DNA from: Pseudobutyrivibrio sp. ACV-2
Lineage (GTDB): Bacteria > Bacillota > Clostridia > Lachnospirales > Lachnospiraceae
Length of the DNA stretch: 51,829 bases
Reading direction: 5' to 3'
Assembly (NCBI RefSeq): GCF_900107545.1
Contig: NZ_FNQZ01000018.1
Span: forward strand, 1 to 51,829
Position 1 is the stretch's first letter. Each line of letters begins with the position of its first letter. Made by a program: the position numbers and the translations under genes. Below, piece after piece: positions 42,239-51,452 of this stretch. The notes under the pieces were generated by a model. That model ran no database searches and was not told where the DNA came from. It saw nothing but the letters and a program-made list of their open reading frames with translations.

Positions 42239-42448
42239 ATGAAAAACAAAATAAAGGAGTTAAGGAAAGTGAATAAACTTTCGCAATCTGAACTTGCTGA
42301 TATTGTTGGAACTACGCGTCAGACAATTACCTCTATAGAGATAGGAAAATATACAGCGTCTCTGATATTAGCGTATAAGATTGCACATCACTTCAATATG
42401 AACATTGAGGAAGTATTTGATTTTGAGAGCTTGGAGGAAGAAGACTAA
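42239..42448 (+). CDS. XRE-family HTH regulator, 69 aa
   Basis: ATG 42239 follows ATGGAGGCTGTC. The protein is one Cro/C1-type HTH (LSQSELADIVGTTRQTITSIEIGKYTASLILAYKIAHHF) with an EEVFDFE tail. Its stop overlaps the start of the membrane protein gene (TAATG). This two-gene arrangement (small XRE plus a four-span membrane protein) is common in Firmicutes. The likely targets are the TGCAAAG repeats upstream. Confidence 0.88.
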   Translation: MKNKIKELRKVNKLSQSELADIVGTTRQTITSIEIGKYTASLILAYKIAHHFNMNIEEVFDFESLEEED

Positions 42449-42927
42449 TGAATAACAAAAAAATGAATCAGATGAGAGAATCAATTAAAAAACAGAATTT
42501 TGCATATGTTGGAATTATACTACTTAGTGCAGCATTGTATTTTGTGTCACAGAGACCAACTATAACTGCAATGTATGCAACATCTAATTATGCTGATTTC
42601 ATGCAGGGATTTGTAATAGGAATGGTAATCGTATTGGACATCATAAGTATTTATCATCTTGTAAAGTATTCAAATGCTCTTAAGGATGATAAGAAACTTA
42701 CACAAATCTATAACGAAATGCATGATGAGCGTATGTGTCATATCGAATCACTATCTGGGAAGTTTACAGTAAAGTTTGCAGCTATTTTCCTATTATTATT
42801 TGCAATAGTAGTAAGCTTTTTCAGTTTTGAAGCAGCAATCGCTATTATGGCAGCATTGTTTATACTGGGGATTGCCAAGAAAGTAAGCATGGTACACTAT
42901 ACTAGAACATATACGGGCGAGGAATAA
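42448..42927 (+). CDS. Four-span membrane protein paired with XRE regulator
   Basis: A 159-aa protein with four hydrophobic segments arranged two and two: ~20-36, ~50-70, ~107-122 and ~125-140, with a charged loop (KYSNALKDDKKLTQIYNEMHDERM) between. Domains of this type are annotated only as unknown function. It is translationally coupled to the XRE gene and may modulate it. Confidence 0.7.
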   Translation: MNNKKMNQMRESIKKQNFAYVGIILLSAALYFVSQRPTITAMYATSNYADFMQGFVIGMVIVLDIISIYHLVKYSNALKDDKKLTQIYNEMHDERMCHIESLSGKFTVKFAAIFLLLFAIVVSFFSFEAAIAIMAALFILGIAKKVSMVHYTRTYTGEE

Positions 42928-42931
42928 AAAG

Positions 42932-42972
42932 AAAAGGCTCAAGTTTCTACTGAAGCTTGAGTCTTTTCTTTT
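42932..42972 (+). terminator. Terminator of the XRE/membrane operon
   Basis: AAAAGGCTCAAG (42932-42943) pairs with CTTGAGTCTTTT (42956-42967), followed by CTTTTT. Confidence 0.85.
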
Positions 42973-43052
42973 TGTACTTCATTTGTAAGCAACCAACTAG
43001 AGAGCTTTATATTTACCGCTTACCTTTTTTCTAAAAAAGATTAAGATATTAT

Positions 43053-43116
43053 TTGACAAGTTAGACATATCTAACTATAATGTTAGTCGAAACTAACATG
43101 TTAACAGTGTTAACAT
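43053..43116 (+). promoter_or_regulatory. TetR-operon promoter with three nested operators
   Basis: TTGACA (43053-43058) and TATAAT (43076-43081), spacer 17. Within and after it lie GTTAGA-CATA-TCTAAC (43060-43075, filling the spacer), GTTAG-TCGAAA-CTAAC (43082-43097) and ATGTTAACA-G-TGTTAACAT (43098-43116). The first two share GTTAG half-sites. This layout is typical of a TetR-type repressor that silences its own operon. Confidence 0.8.
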
Positions 43117-43130
43117 CGAAAGGAAATCAT

Positions 43131-43739
43131 GTGAGAACCAAAGAAACAAAAGAACAAATTTTAAAAGCTGCTATGGAAGAGTTCATGGAGAAAGGCTATA
43201 AAGATGCTTCCATGAGAAAAATCGCAAGTAAAGTAGGTATTACAGCCACCGCTTTGTATAGGCATTATGCAGGCAAGGAGGAAATATTTGATGCTGTTGT
43301 GGAGCCTGCTGTTAGTGCTTGGGAAGGGCTGTGCCGGACAGAAGAGGCAAGACAGGTGGGTACTGCCAGAGAGAATGGTGTGGAAGCCATGTGGGAAGAT
43401 GAGGATCAGGCGAAAATTATCGTTAAGCTCATTTACGATAATTTTGATGCGCACAAGCTTTTGTTTTGTAAAAGTGAAGGAACGAAATATGAGAATTATC
43501 TTCATACAATTGTCTCAAAGGTTCAGGAAGCCACGCTGGCTTTCAAGGATGAACTTGAAGCTGGAGGTATGCTTGTAAATTCAGTTGATGAAAATGAGAT
43601 GCATTTGCTTTTAAGCGCGCAATACACAGCAATGCTAGAGATGGTTCATCACGATTTCACATACGAGCAGGCCCTTCACTATTGCGATACCATATCCAGA
43701 TTCTTTAAGGAAGGTTGGAGAAAATTCTTAGGTTTCTAA
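43131..43739 (+). CDS. TetR-family repressor
   Basis: A 202-aa regulator starting at GTG 43131 with AAAGGA seven bases before it. The N-terminal domain reads TKEQILKAAMEEFMEKGYKDASMRKIASKVGITATALYRHYAGKEEIF, the full TetR HTH. The ~150-residue helical C-terminal ligand domain has no further signature. It begins the operon with the ABC and ECF transporters and would repress it until its ligand or cargo is present. Confidence 0.92.
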   Translation: MRTKETKEQILKAAMEEFMEKGYKDASMRKIASKVGITATALYRHYAGKEEIFDAVVEPAVSAWEGLCRTEEARQVGTARENGVEAMWEDEDQAKIIVKLIYDNFDAHKLLFCKSEGTKYENYLHTIVSKVQEATLAFKDELEAGGMLVNSVDENEMHLLLSAQYTAMLEMVHHDFTYEQALHYCDTISRFFKEGWRKFLGF

Positions 43740-43770
43740 AATTGTTCTTGCATGCCAAAAGGAGGAATTT

Positions 43771-45558
43771 ATGAAGAAAAAAAGTACGTTCTCCTGGGTT
43801 ATTCATTTTGCAGGGAGAAAGAAAAGTTTTTACATCGGCAGTGTGCTGCTTGCCATTATCGGTGTTGTCATGTCATTTATTCCATATTTGATAATTGCTA
43901 AGATTGTTGGGATGCTTTTATCAAAGGATATGGATTTCAGCCATTACATGTCACTGATTTTGATGATGGCATTATGTTGGATTCTTAGAGTTGCGCTTCA
44001 CTCAACATCTACAACATTGTCCCACGTTGCCACATTCAATGTGTTAGGCGGAATTAGAACTCAGCTTTGTAAGAAGCTTTCAACCATTCCGCTGGGCGCG
44101 GTTTTGGATGATAACAGTGGCGCCTACAAAAATATTATTGTAGAGCGCGTTGATTCTATGGAAACAACTTTGGCTCATATTGTGCCTGAGTTTACAGCAA
44201 ATATCTTGTTGCCTATAGTCATGTTCATTTACATTCTTGTTTTGGACTGGCGCATGGGCTTAGCAAATCTCATTTCAGTTGCAATCGGTTTATGTTTTGC
44301 AGCTGGTATGATGACCCGAAGTCAGGGTGAATTCGAATATACGATACAAAAAACTAAATATTTAAATGATACCGCTGTTGAATATATCAATGGTATCGAG
44401 GTTATCAAAGCCTTTGGCAAGACAGGAAGCTCCTATGAGAAATTCGTCCTTGCTGCAAAAGAAGGGGCAGATTGCTTCATCAATTGGATGAGAAAATGTA
44501 TCTGGTTCCAGGCAGGATGCTTCGCATTCACACCAGCTACATTCCTTGGAATACTTCCAGTTGGTTTACTTTTAGTGAAAAATAATAGCATGACACCAGA
44601 GGATTTCATCACATCAGTTATTCTTTCAGCAGGTCTCATGGGACCTTTGATGATTGCATTTTCATACATGGACGACATTATGAAAATGCAGGCTATCTTT
44701 GGAGAGGTTACAGAGATTATTGAAAGAGAAGATATGGTAAGACCAAACACTCTTACAAAGCAGCCGGTGGGCTCTGATATCACTCTCAGAAATGTGCATT
44801 TTTCATACAAGGATAAGGAGATTTTGCACGGCTTGAATTTGGATATCAAGCAGGGGGAGGTTAACGCATTTGTTGGACCATCTGGCTCTGGCAAGAGCAC
44901 AATTGCCAGACTAATCGATTCACTGTGGGATGTGGACGAAGGCACAATCACATTTGGCGGGGTGGATATTAAGGAACTTCCATTAGAGTATTACACAAGC
45001 CAGATTGCTTATGTTGCTCAGGACAACTATCTGTTTGATATGTCTGTAATGGAAAATATCAGACTGGGCAAGGCCGGTGCTACAGATGAAGAGGTTATCG
45101 CTGCAGCGAAAGCTACTGGATGCCATGAATTCATCCTTGGCCTTGAAAATGGCTACGACACCATAGTTGGTGGCGCGGGCGGACATCTATCAGGGGGAGA
45201 GCGACAGAGAGTCTGTATAGCACGAGCAATGCTCAAAGATGCACCGGTTGTAATTATGGATGAGGCTACCGCATATACGGACCCAGAAAACGAAGCGCTG
45301 GTACAGGAAAGCGTGGCAAAGCTGGTACGTGGCAAGACACTTATCGTTATTGCTCATAGACTTTCAACCATCATAGATGCGGACAAGATTTTCGTTATAA
45401 ATGAGGGAAATGTGGAAGCAGAAGGCACTCATGCTCAGCTCCTAACTGATTGTCCTCTCTACAGAAATATGTGGGAGGCACACACCATGTCGAAGGATGA
45501 TGACAGAGTGGATTCAGTCATGGGTTCTGAAGCTAGAAGGGAGGCCGCTCATGCTTAA
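43771..45558 (+). CDS. ABC half-transporter 1 (IrtA-like, permease-ATPase)
   Basis: A 595-aa half-transporter: a six-helix exporter-fold membrane domain (~15-310) and a nucleotide-binding domain with Walker A GPSGSGKS (~residue 369), signature LSGGERQRV (~474) and Walker B VVIMDEA. AAGGAGG precedes the ATG. It pairs with the next gene to form a heterodimer. In Actinobacteria and Firmicutes such pairs beside siderophore or ECF genes (IrtAB type) act as importers despite their exporter fold. Confidence 0.85.
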   Translation: MKKKSTFSWVIHFAGRKKSFYIGSVLLAIIGVVMSFIPYLIIAKIVGMLLSKDMDFSHYMSLILMMALCWILRVALHSTSTTLSHVATFNVLGGIRTQLCKKLSTIPLGAVLDDNSGAYKNIIVERVDSMETTLAHIVPEFTANILLPIVMFIYILVLDWRMGLANLISVAIGLCFAAGMMTRSQGEFEYTIQKTKYLNDTAVEYINGIEVIKAFGKTGSSYEKFVLAAKEGADCFINWMRKCIWFQAGCFAFTPATFLGILPVGLLLVKNNSMTPEDFITSVILSAGLMGPLMIAFSYMDDIMKMQAIFGEVTEIIEREDMVRPNTLTKQPVGSDITLRNVHFSYKDKEILHGLNLDIKQGEVNAFVGPSGSGKSTIARLIDSLWDVDEGTITFGGVDIKELPLEYYTSQIAYVAQDNYLFDMSVMENIRLGKAGATDEEVIAAAKATGCHEFILGLENGYDTIVGGAGGHLSGGERQRVCIARAMLKDAPVVIMDEATAYTDPENEALVQESVAKLVRGKTLIVIAHRLSTIIDADKIFVINEGNVEAEGTHAQLLTDCPLYRNMWEAHTMSKDDDRVDSVMGSEARREAAHA

Positions 45559-47287
45559 AATTCTGATGAAATTTTTCAAATTCTGCAACGAAGAAAACAG
45601 AAAAAAGTTTTATAAATCAATTGCATTCGGTGTTCTTGATGCAATGTTTACAGGCATGAAAATTCCTGCAGCTTATTTTGCAATTGATGCCATTGTGAAT
45701 AATAACATTACCGTAAATACGTTTTTACTTGTAATGGGATTTATGCTCTTAAGCACTGTCGGAAAAATGGTTATAAATAGGTTCTATCAGATGCTTCTAA
45801 CAGAAGGCGGCTATAGGACTTGTGCTGGAAAGAGAATTGAAATTGGCGAGCATCTCAGATATTTGCCAATGGGGTATTTTAATGATACCAGCCTGGGACA
45901 TATCACATCTGTTACCACCAATACTTTGGAGCAGACCGGAGATATTGCAACCCGCGCAATAATATTAGTTATGCAAGGCACAATTACCACAGCTATCGTT
46001 AGCCTGGGCATGTTTATTTTTGATGTGCGAATCGGCTTGATATGTGTTGCTGTTATCCTGATTTTCTTTATCTTCAATCAGTTTACAAACAAGAGTGTAG
46101 AGAAGGTTGCCCCAGAGAAAATTGAGTCAGATAAGGATATGGTTGGCGTAATTCTTGAGTTTATTCAGGGCATTGCAGAAATCAGAAATTACAACATCAT
46201 CTCCATGAACAACGCAAGGCTTAATAAAGCCATTGAAAGAAAAACAAAGGCTGATATCAAAGCAGAGATTGCAGCTATTCCTTTGGTAGGCGTGCAGATG
46301 CTTATCTGTAAGCTTGCGGGAGTAGTAATTGCAGGCGCATCAATCGCATTTTATCTGAATGGCACCATGAAGCTCACATACAGCATCACAATGATGCTTT
46401 GTGCATTCATCATCTTCGAGTCCCTTGATTTGGCAGGAACATACACAGCTCTTATCAGAATCATTGGAAAAGGCGTTGATATGGTAAATGAGATTATGGA
46501 AGTTGAGCAGATGGATATTAATGGTGAAGATATTCATCCTTCAAACCACGACATTCATCTTGATCATGTCAGCTTTGCATATGAGGAAAGAACTATCATC
46601 GACGATGTGACCATTGATATTAAAGAGAAAACTACTACAGCTATCGTTGGCCCTTCCGGCGGTGGCAAGACCACTCTGACATCTCTTATTGCAAGATTTT
46701 GGGATGTGAAATCCGGCAAGGTCACACTTGGCGGAAGAGATGTAAGGGACTACAGCTTCGATTCTCTGATGGAGAATTTCAGCTTTGTTTTCCAGCGAGT
46801 TTATTTGTTTGAGGATACAATTGCTAACAACATCAGATTTGGCCGGCCGGAGGCTTCCATGGAGGAGGTAATTGCGGCAGCCAAGAAAGCATGTTGCCAC
46901 GATTTTATCATGTCACTTTCAGATGGCTATGAGACGGTGGTTGGCGAGGGCGGTGCCACATTGTCAGGTGGTGAAAAACAGCGAATTGCCATTGCTAGAG
47001 CCATCATGAAGGATGCCCCAATAATCATCTTGGATGAGGCAACAGCTAACGTGGATCCTGAAAACGAGAAGGAATTAACTGAGGCAATTGAAAATCTTAC
47101 AAGAGAAAAGACCATCATCATGATTGCCCACAGGCTGAAAACTGTAAGACATGCAGATCAAATCATAGTCATCGATAAGGGCAAGATTGTCCAGCAAGGC
47201 AAGCATGATGAGCTTATGGCTGTGGATGGCATTTACAAGAATTTTGTTAGCGGACGAAAGAAAGCTGTAAGCTGGAAGATTGCTTAA
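45551..47287 (+). CDS. ABC half-transporter 2 (IrtB-like, permease-ATPase)
   Basis: A 578-aa partner. ATG 45551 (AAGGGAGGCC upstream) overlaps the first subunit by eight bases. Membrane domain ~15-310; Walker A GPSGGGKT (~residue 366), signature LSGGEKQRIA (~472), Walker B IIILDEA. Both halves have intact ATPase motifs, so both sites may be active. Confidence 0.85.
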   Translation: MLKILMKFFKFCNEENRKKFYKSIAFGVLDAMFTGMKIPAAYFAIDAIVNNNITVNTFLLVMGFMLLSTVGKMVINRFYQMLLTEGGYRTCAGKRIEIGEHLRYLPMGYFNDTSLGHITSVTTNTLEQTGDIATRAIILVMQGTITTAIVSLGMFIFDVRIGLICVAVILIFFIFNQFTNKSVEKVAPEKIESDKDMVGVILEFIQGIAEIRNYNIISMNNARLNKAIERKTKADIKAEIAAIPLVGVQMLICKLAGVVIAGASIAFYLNGTMKLTYSITMMLCAFIIFESLDLAGTYTALIRIIGKGVDMVNEIMEVEQMDINGEDIHPSNHDIHLDHVSFAYEERTIIDDVTIDIKEKTTTAIVGPSGGGKTTLTSLIARFWDVKSGKVTLGGRDVRDYSFDSLMENFSFVFQRVYLFEDTIANNIRFGRPEASMEEVIAAAKKACCHDFIMSLSDGYETVVGEGGATLSGGEKQRIAIARAIMKDAPIIILDEATANVDPENEKELTEAIENLTREKTIIMIAHRLKTVRHADQIIVIDKGKIVQQGKHDELMAVDGIYKNFVSGRKKAVSWKIA

Positions 47288-47305
47288 TTATTTTGGAGGA
47301 AGAAA

Positions 47306-47896
47306 ATGGACAAGAAAAAATTGACAGCGAAGGATTTTATTACAGTAGGAATATTTACAGCGATTGTGTTTGTGGTGGAGTTTGCATGTGGCATACTTGG
47401 CTTTATTCACCCATACATTGTAGCTTCATATGTAGTGATGATTCCTATTGTAGCCTCAATTCCTATGATGCTTTTTTACAGCAAGGTAGATAAATTTGGA
47501 ATGATTACAATTATGTCAGTATTAATTGCAATCATTATGTTTGTTGCAGGCATGGGATTCCTGGGAGCACCACTTATTATTTTGGCTGGTGTAATTGCTG
47601 ATTTTATTGCAAAAGCTGGGGATTACAAGCAGTTCAAAATGATTGCCATCAGTTATGCTGTATTTTGCCTGTGGATTTGCGCCAATTATTTTCCTGTAAT
47701 CGTGACTGCAAATTCTTATAGAAAATCCCTTTTAGAAGAGGGCTATTCTGCAGAATACACAGACAGCTTGTTTAGAGCAATCAACAGCAAAACTATTTGG
47801 GTTCTTTTGATCCTTTGCCTTATTTTTGGATACATCGGTTCCTATATTGGAAAAATAGTTGTAAAGAAACATTTTGAAAAGGCGGGAATTGTTTAA
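47306..47896 (+). CDS. ECF transporter S component, MptD/Trep_Strep type
   Basis: A 196-aa membrane protein with about five to six spans. KLTAKDFITVGIFTAIVFVVEFACGILGF and VVMIPIVASIPMMLFYSKVDKFGMITIM match the MptD-like S components annotated in Streptococcus and Treponema. It supplies substrate specificity for the T and A components that follow. The substrate is not established; a metal-chelate or siderophore-like compound would fit the IrtAB-like pair beside it. AAGGAGG-type site (GGAGGAAG) before ATG. Confidence 0.8.
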   Translation: MDKKKLTAKDFITVGIFTAIVFVVEFACGILGFIHPYIVASYVVMIPIVASIPMMLFYSKVDKFGMITIMSVLIAIIMFVAGMGFLGAPLIILAGVIADFIAKAGDYKQFKMIAISYAVFCLWICANYFPVIVTANSYRKSLLEEGYSAEYTDSLFRAINSKTIWVLLILCLIFGYIGSYIGKIVVKKHFEKAGIV

Positions 47897-48600
47897 TGAA
47901 AATTAAGCTCGATCCACGAACGAAAATTTATATGATTTTTGTGGTATCTGCCATTGTTATGATGAGTGCCACCACGCCATTTTTGTGGGGCCTTAGAATT
48001 CTAACTACCATGGTGCCTATCGCACTTCTTATTGCAGAGAAACGCTATGCCAGCGCGTTGCGTTTCTTTGCGCTTTATATAAGTGCGTTGATTCTGACTT
48101 TCTATTTCTTATCATCGGAATCAACAGGCCTAATCAGGGCGTTACTGACCGGATATTGCGGCATTATCGCCCAGTTTTTACCTGCATTCATTACTGCCTG
48201 GTATGTAATTCATTCTACAAAGATAGATGAATTTATGGCGGCGATGCAAAAAATGCATGTTCCAGATGGCATAACCATCTCTTTTGCGGTGGTCATGAGA
48301 TTTTTCCCAACCATCAAAGAGGAATATGGTTCCATAAGAGATGCCATGAAGATGAGAGGAATATTTCTGGCAGGAGGTAATGCAGCGAAAATGGTTGAAT
48401 ACAGAATAATTCCCCTTTTATTTTCATGCGTCAACATCGGCGATGAATTGTCGGCAGCTGCCATCACCAGAGGACTTGGCGGGAAAGTGAAAAGAACCAG
48501 TGTGGTGGAGCTTAAGTTGCATGTTTTTGACTGGCTTTTGATACTTTTGTTTTCAATCGCAACAGTTATTTTTATTTTGAATAAGTACATTTTATTATGA
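47896..48600 (+). CDS. ECF transporter T component (EcfT/CbiQ family)
   Basis: A 234-aa membrane protein. The start shares its A with the previous stop (TAATG). AMKMRGIF (~residue 150) and AITRGLGG (~190) are the two Arg-containing coupling helices that dock on the ATPases. Spans occur at the N-terminal half and at the C-terminus. Confidence 0.85.
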   Translation: MKIKLDPRTKIYMIFVVSAIVMMSATTPFLWGLRILTTMVPIALLIAEKRYASALRFFALYISALILTFYFLSSESTGLIRALLTGYCGIIAQFLPAFITAWYVIHSTKIDEFMAAMQKMHVPDGITISFAVVMRFFPTIKEEYGSIRDAMKMRGIFLAGGNAAKMVEYRIIPLLFSCVNIGDELSAAAITRGLGGKVKRTSVVELKLHVFDWLLILLFSIATVIFILNKYILL

Positions 48601-50177
48601 AGAATATAATTGAAATTAAAGACGTAAGTTTTCAATATAAGGGGTCGGAGGAAGGTCTGTTAAACAATGTTTCTCTTAACATAGCGCAAGGAGAAACGGT
48701 GCTTTTGTGTGGAGCATCTGGCTCAGGAAAAACTACCATTATCAGGCTAATCAATGGCTTGATTCCTCACTATTATCCAGGTGAATATAGTGGTTCAGTT
48801 TTTGTAGATGGGCATGATATCAAAAATACTGAGCTATATGATTTGGCTGGCGTAGTTGGGACGGTTTTCCAAAATCCAAGGAGCCAGTTTTTTTCTGTAG
48901 ATACCGATGGCGAGATAGTCTTTGGACCTGAAAATATTGGATTAAATCCTAATGAAATAAGAAGACGTTCTGCCATGGTTGTAAAGGATATGAACCTGGA
49001 AAAGCTCATGGGGCGAAGCCTCTTTGATTTGTCAGGTGGTGAAAAACAGAAGATTGCCTGTGGCTCTGTGTCGGCTCTTTTGCCTAATGTTGTTCTTCTG
49101 GATGAGCCTTCTTCCAATTTGGATTGGGATGCCATTAAAGATTTGAAAAATGAAATCGTCAAATGGAAGAGTGAAGGAAAGACTATCGTAATTTCGGAGC
49201 ACAGATTATGGTACTTGAAGGACCTGCTTAATCGTGTTATCTACATGGATAGTGGTGAGATTGCGGGCGAATACAATGGAGATGAATTCTTCGCATTTAC
49301 GGATTCAAAAATAAGAGGTCTAAAGCTTAGGCCAGTGAAAATTGAAGAGAAATATATAGATAAGTTTAGTGACATATCTTCAGGTCAGGGTGCACTGAGA
49401 AATTTTAGCGATTATGGGGATTCCATTAAGTTGAAAAACTTTTATTTTACATATAAAAGAAGGCCTTATATCTTTCGAAAGAAAAAGCTATCTGCAAATG
49501 ATGCAGATATTTTAAATCTAAACATGCCAGAACTTGATTTGCCAAAGGGAAAGGTGATAGGTATTATTGGTAGAAATGGCACGGGCAAATCCACATTTCT
49601 AAGGTGCCTATGCGGCCTGGAAATGGACTGCACAGGGGAAATCATTTATCGCAATAAAAAGTATCGAGGCAAAGACCTGACAAATTTAAGCTATCTTGTT
49701 ATGCAAGATGTAAACCATCAGCTCTTTACAGATAGTGTAGAAGCGGAAGTACTGCTTTCTATGAAGGAAAAGGATATAGACAAATGTAGCGAGATTCTGG
49801 AAAGGCTCGGGCTGCTTGAATTCAAAGACAAACATCCTATGGCTTTATCCGGCGGCCAAAAGCAGCGAGTCGCCATTGCATCTGCCATAGCTGCAGGGGC
49901 AAAGCTTCTATTATTTGACGAGCCGACATCAGGACTAGATTATTCTCATATGGTGAAAGTGGCTGAGCTTTTAAAGGAGCTGGCTGTCAGCGGAAGTACT
50001 GTTTTAGTATCTACCCACGATCCAGAGTTAATTGAGCTTTGCTGTGATTACATAATTAGAATTGATGATGGCAAGGTAATTTCATCGGATTTCCGTAATT
50101 GCGCCATGGATTTACACACTGATAAGGACTATAATCTAGATAATAGATTAGAGGAGGATAATGAAAATGCAGTTTGA
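48597..50177 (+). CDS. ECF transporter A component, fused double ATPase
   Basis: A 526-aa protein with two ABC ATPase domains in one chain: Walker A GASGSGKT (~residue 40) and LSGGEKQKIA (~146) with LLDEPSSNLD, then GRNGTGKS (~325) and LSGGQKQRVA (~420) with LLFDEPTSGLD. It replaces the separate EcfA1/EcfA2 proteins. ATGA overlap couples it to the T component. The C-terminal tail is acidic. Confidence 0.9.
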   Translation: MKNIIEIKDVSFQYKGSEEGLLNNVSLNIAQGETVLLCGASGSGKTTIIRLINGLIPHYYPGEYSGSVFVDGHDIKNTELYDLAGVVGTVFQNPRSQFFSVDTDGEIVFGPENIGLNPNEIRRRSAMVVKDMNLEKLMGRSLFDLSGGEKQKIACGSVSALLPNVVLLDEPSSNLDWDAIKDLKNEIVKWKSEGKTIVISEHRLWYLKDLLNRVIYMDSGEIAGEYNGDEFFAFTDSKIRGLKLRPVKIEEKYIDKFSDISSGQGALRNFSDYGDSIKLKNFYFTYKRRPYIFRKKKLSANDADILNLNMPELDLPKGKVIGIIGRNGTGKSTFLRCLCGLEMDCTGEIIYRNKKYRGKDLTNLSYLVMQDVNHQLFTDSVEAEVLLSMKEKDIDKCSEILERLGLLEFKDKHPMALSGGQKQRVAIASAIAAGAKLLLFDEPTSGLDYSHMVKVAELLKELAVSGSTVLVSTHDPELIELCCDYIIRIDDGKVISSDFRNCAMDLHTDKDYNLDNRLEEDNENAV

Positions 50178-50604
50178 AACATTACAAAAAGACATGGTCG
50201 CAGCTATGAAGGCAAGAGATAAGGCGAGAAAAGATGCTATTTCTTCACTTGTTTCTGATGTAAAGAAGGCCGCTATCGATGCTGGCACTAGAGATAACAT
50301 TGCAGACGATTTGGTAGATCAGGTTATTCTCAAGTCATTAAAGACAGCTAAAGAACAGCTCGATACATGCCCTGCTGATAGAACAGATTTAAAGGAAGAG
50401 TATCAGTTCAGATATGAAGTAATCAAAGAGTACGCACCTTCAATGATGAGCGAGGATGAGATTCGCGGATTCCTTCAGGAGAATTTCGCAGAGGTTCTTG
50501 CATCTAAGAACAAGGGAGCAATCATGAAGGAAGTCATGCCAGCTCTTAAGGGCAAGGCTGATGGAAAAGCCATCAATATGATTGTTGCTGAGCTTTGCAA
50601 GTAA
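50167..50604 (+). CDS. yqeY: GatB/YqeY-domain protein
   Basis: A 145-aa protein of the YqeY family (MQFETLQKDMVAAMKARDKARKDAISSL; AKEQLDTCPADRTDLKEEYQFRYEVIKEYAPSMMSEDEI). The domain is the tRNA-binding tail of GatB occurring alone; its function is unclear. ATG 50167 is favoured because GGAGG lies nine bases upstream; ATG 50161 is an alternative. It overlaps the end of the ECF gene and may be co-transcribed, though its role seems unrelated. Confidence 0.85.
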   Translation: MQFETLQKDMVAAMKARDKARKDAISSLVSDVKKAAIDAGTRDNIADDLVDQVILKSLKTAKEQLDTCPADRTDLKEEYQFRYEVIKEYAPSMMSEDEIRGFLQENFAEVLASKNKGAIMKEVMPALKGKADGKAINMIVAELCK

Positions 50605-50990
50605 GCGTTTGAGCTTGGAGTTTTATGAGAATGAAGCTCAGCACGATATTCCCGTCATGCTGATAGAATCCATGTTATTTTGGTAAATGATACATTGGGC
50701 TTTTAGTAGCCGCTACATATAGAAACTATGCAAGGCAACATAAGTTAATCATGGCTTTCAGGGATTTAATAGAAAATTGTTGCATATTTTTGAAAATTTC
50801 GTATACTTTAAATCAAACAAAGGCGTTTTGAGTCGCAATAGCGGCTCAAAGCGCCTTTGTTACTTTATAGAATTTAATAGAAAGAGAGAAATTTATCAGT
50901 GTCAGAACAGCCACAGCAGGGCTAATGAGGACAGTATAAAGCTGATAACTGCATTTGTGGATGAGTGTAAATAGTATTGGGAGAGATAGC
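50605..50990. other. Degraded intergenic region with a large hairpin
   Basis: The main feature is a strong inverted repeat: AACAAAGGCG and TTTGAG (50816-50832) pair with CTCAAA and CGCCTTTGTT (50844-50861), with two small bulges. After it, up to 50973, an open frame reads QNSHSRANEDSIKLITAFVDECK without a start, apparently a gene fragment. A weaker TGAGCTT/AAGCTCA pair lies at 50611-50641. Confidence 0.5.
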
Positions 50991-51086
50991 ATGATTAAAC
51001 TGAATGATTATTTATATGATGGTGAAACTATTTTCAGGATATATTTCCGCTGTTTAATGTGGATACCTTCATTTAATAGGAGGTAG
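50991..51086 (+). pseudogene. Truncated gene head, 31 codons
   Basis: ATG 50991 has a fine ribosome site (GGGAGAGATAGC) and begins MIKLNDYLYDGETIFRI, the start of a protein seen in Lachnospiraceae, then turns into unrelated residues and stops at 51084. The sequence breaks at about 51045-51070, at the junction with the opposite-strand fragment. Confidence 0.5.
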
Positions 51087-51180
51087 CTTTGCCAACTTGA
51101 CGCGCTCCCATTATAACTAAAGGCTTTCGTTTTGTACTATTTTTCCATTCAACAAGTTTATCCATCGCAAAACGCTGCAT
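51073..51180 (-). pseudogene. Truncated head of an AAA ATPase (DUF4143 type)
   Basis: ATG 51180 (GGAGG six bases upstream on the minus strand) begins MQRFAMDKLVEWKNS and continues to PLVIMGARQVGK, the Walker A of the DUF4143-type ATP-binding proteins. It is cut immediately after the P-loop lysine and reads three more codons to a stop. About 90% of the gene is missing. Confidence 0.7.
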
Positions 51181-51452
51181 ATATCATACCTCCAATGTGC
51201 CAAGTACATTTTTTCGCATCTGAACCGGAAGGAAAATTACACTTTTTCTGGGCTGAAAATAGAGTTTTTTACAATTTTTAAGTCCTAAATCTATGTTAAT
51301 AATACAATTTTTAAGACCTAAATGTAATATATATATATATATATGCAAAACAACTATTTAATGGAAAGATAGATATAATGAATAACACCGCCCTATGTTG
51401 CCCTATGTTGAGAGTTGAGATGCAATCTAAGGCGGTGTATATTAACGATATT
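51181..51452. other. Intergenic region with repeats
   Basis: ACAATTTTTAAGTCCTAAAT (51269) recurs with one mismatch at 51303. An alternating AT tract follows (about 51326-51343). GCCCTATGTT is tandemly repeated (51392 onward). AACACCGCC (51385-51393) pairs with GGCGGTGT (51431-51438), which may terminate the YoeB operon. Confidence 0.45.

Noticed and set aside
50777-50973. Plus-strand open frame of 65 codons
   Set aside because: Its first half is the large hairpin at 50816-50861; only the last ~23 codons look like protein, and they have no start of their own.
51326-51343. Alternating AT tract
   Set aside because: Simple low-complexity sequence; too short to suggest an origin or other function.
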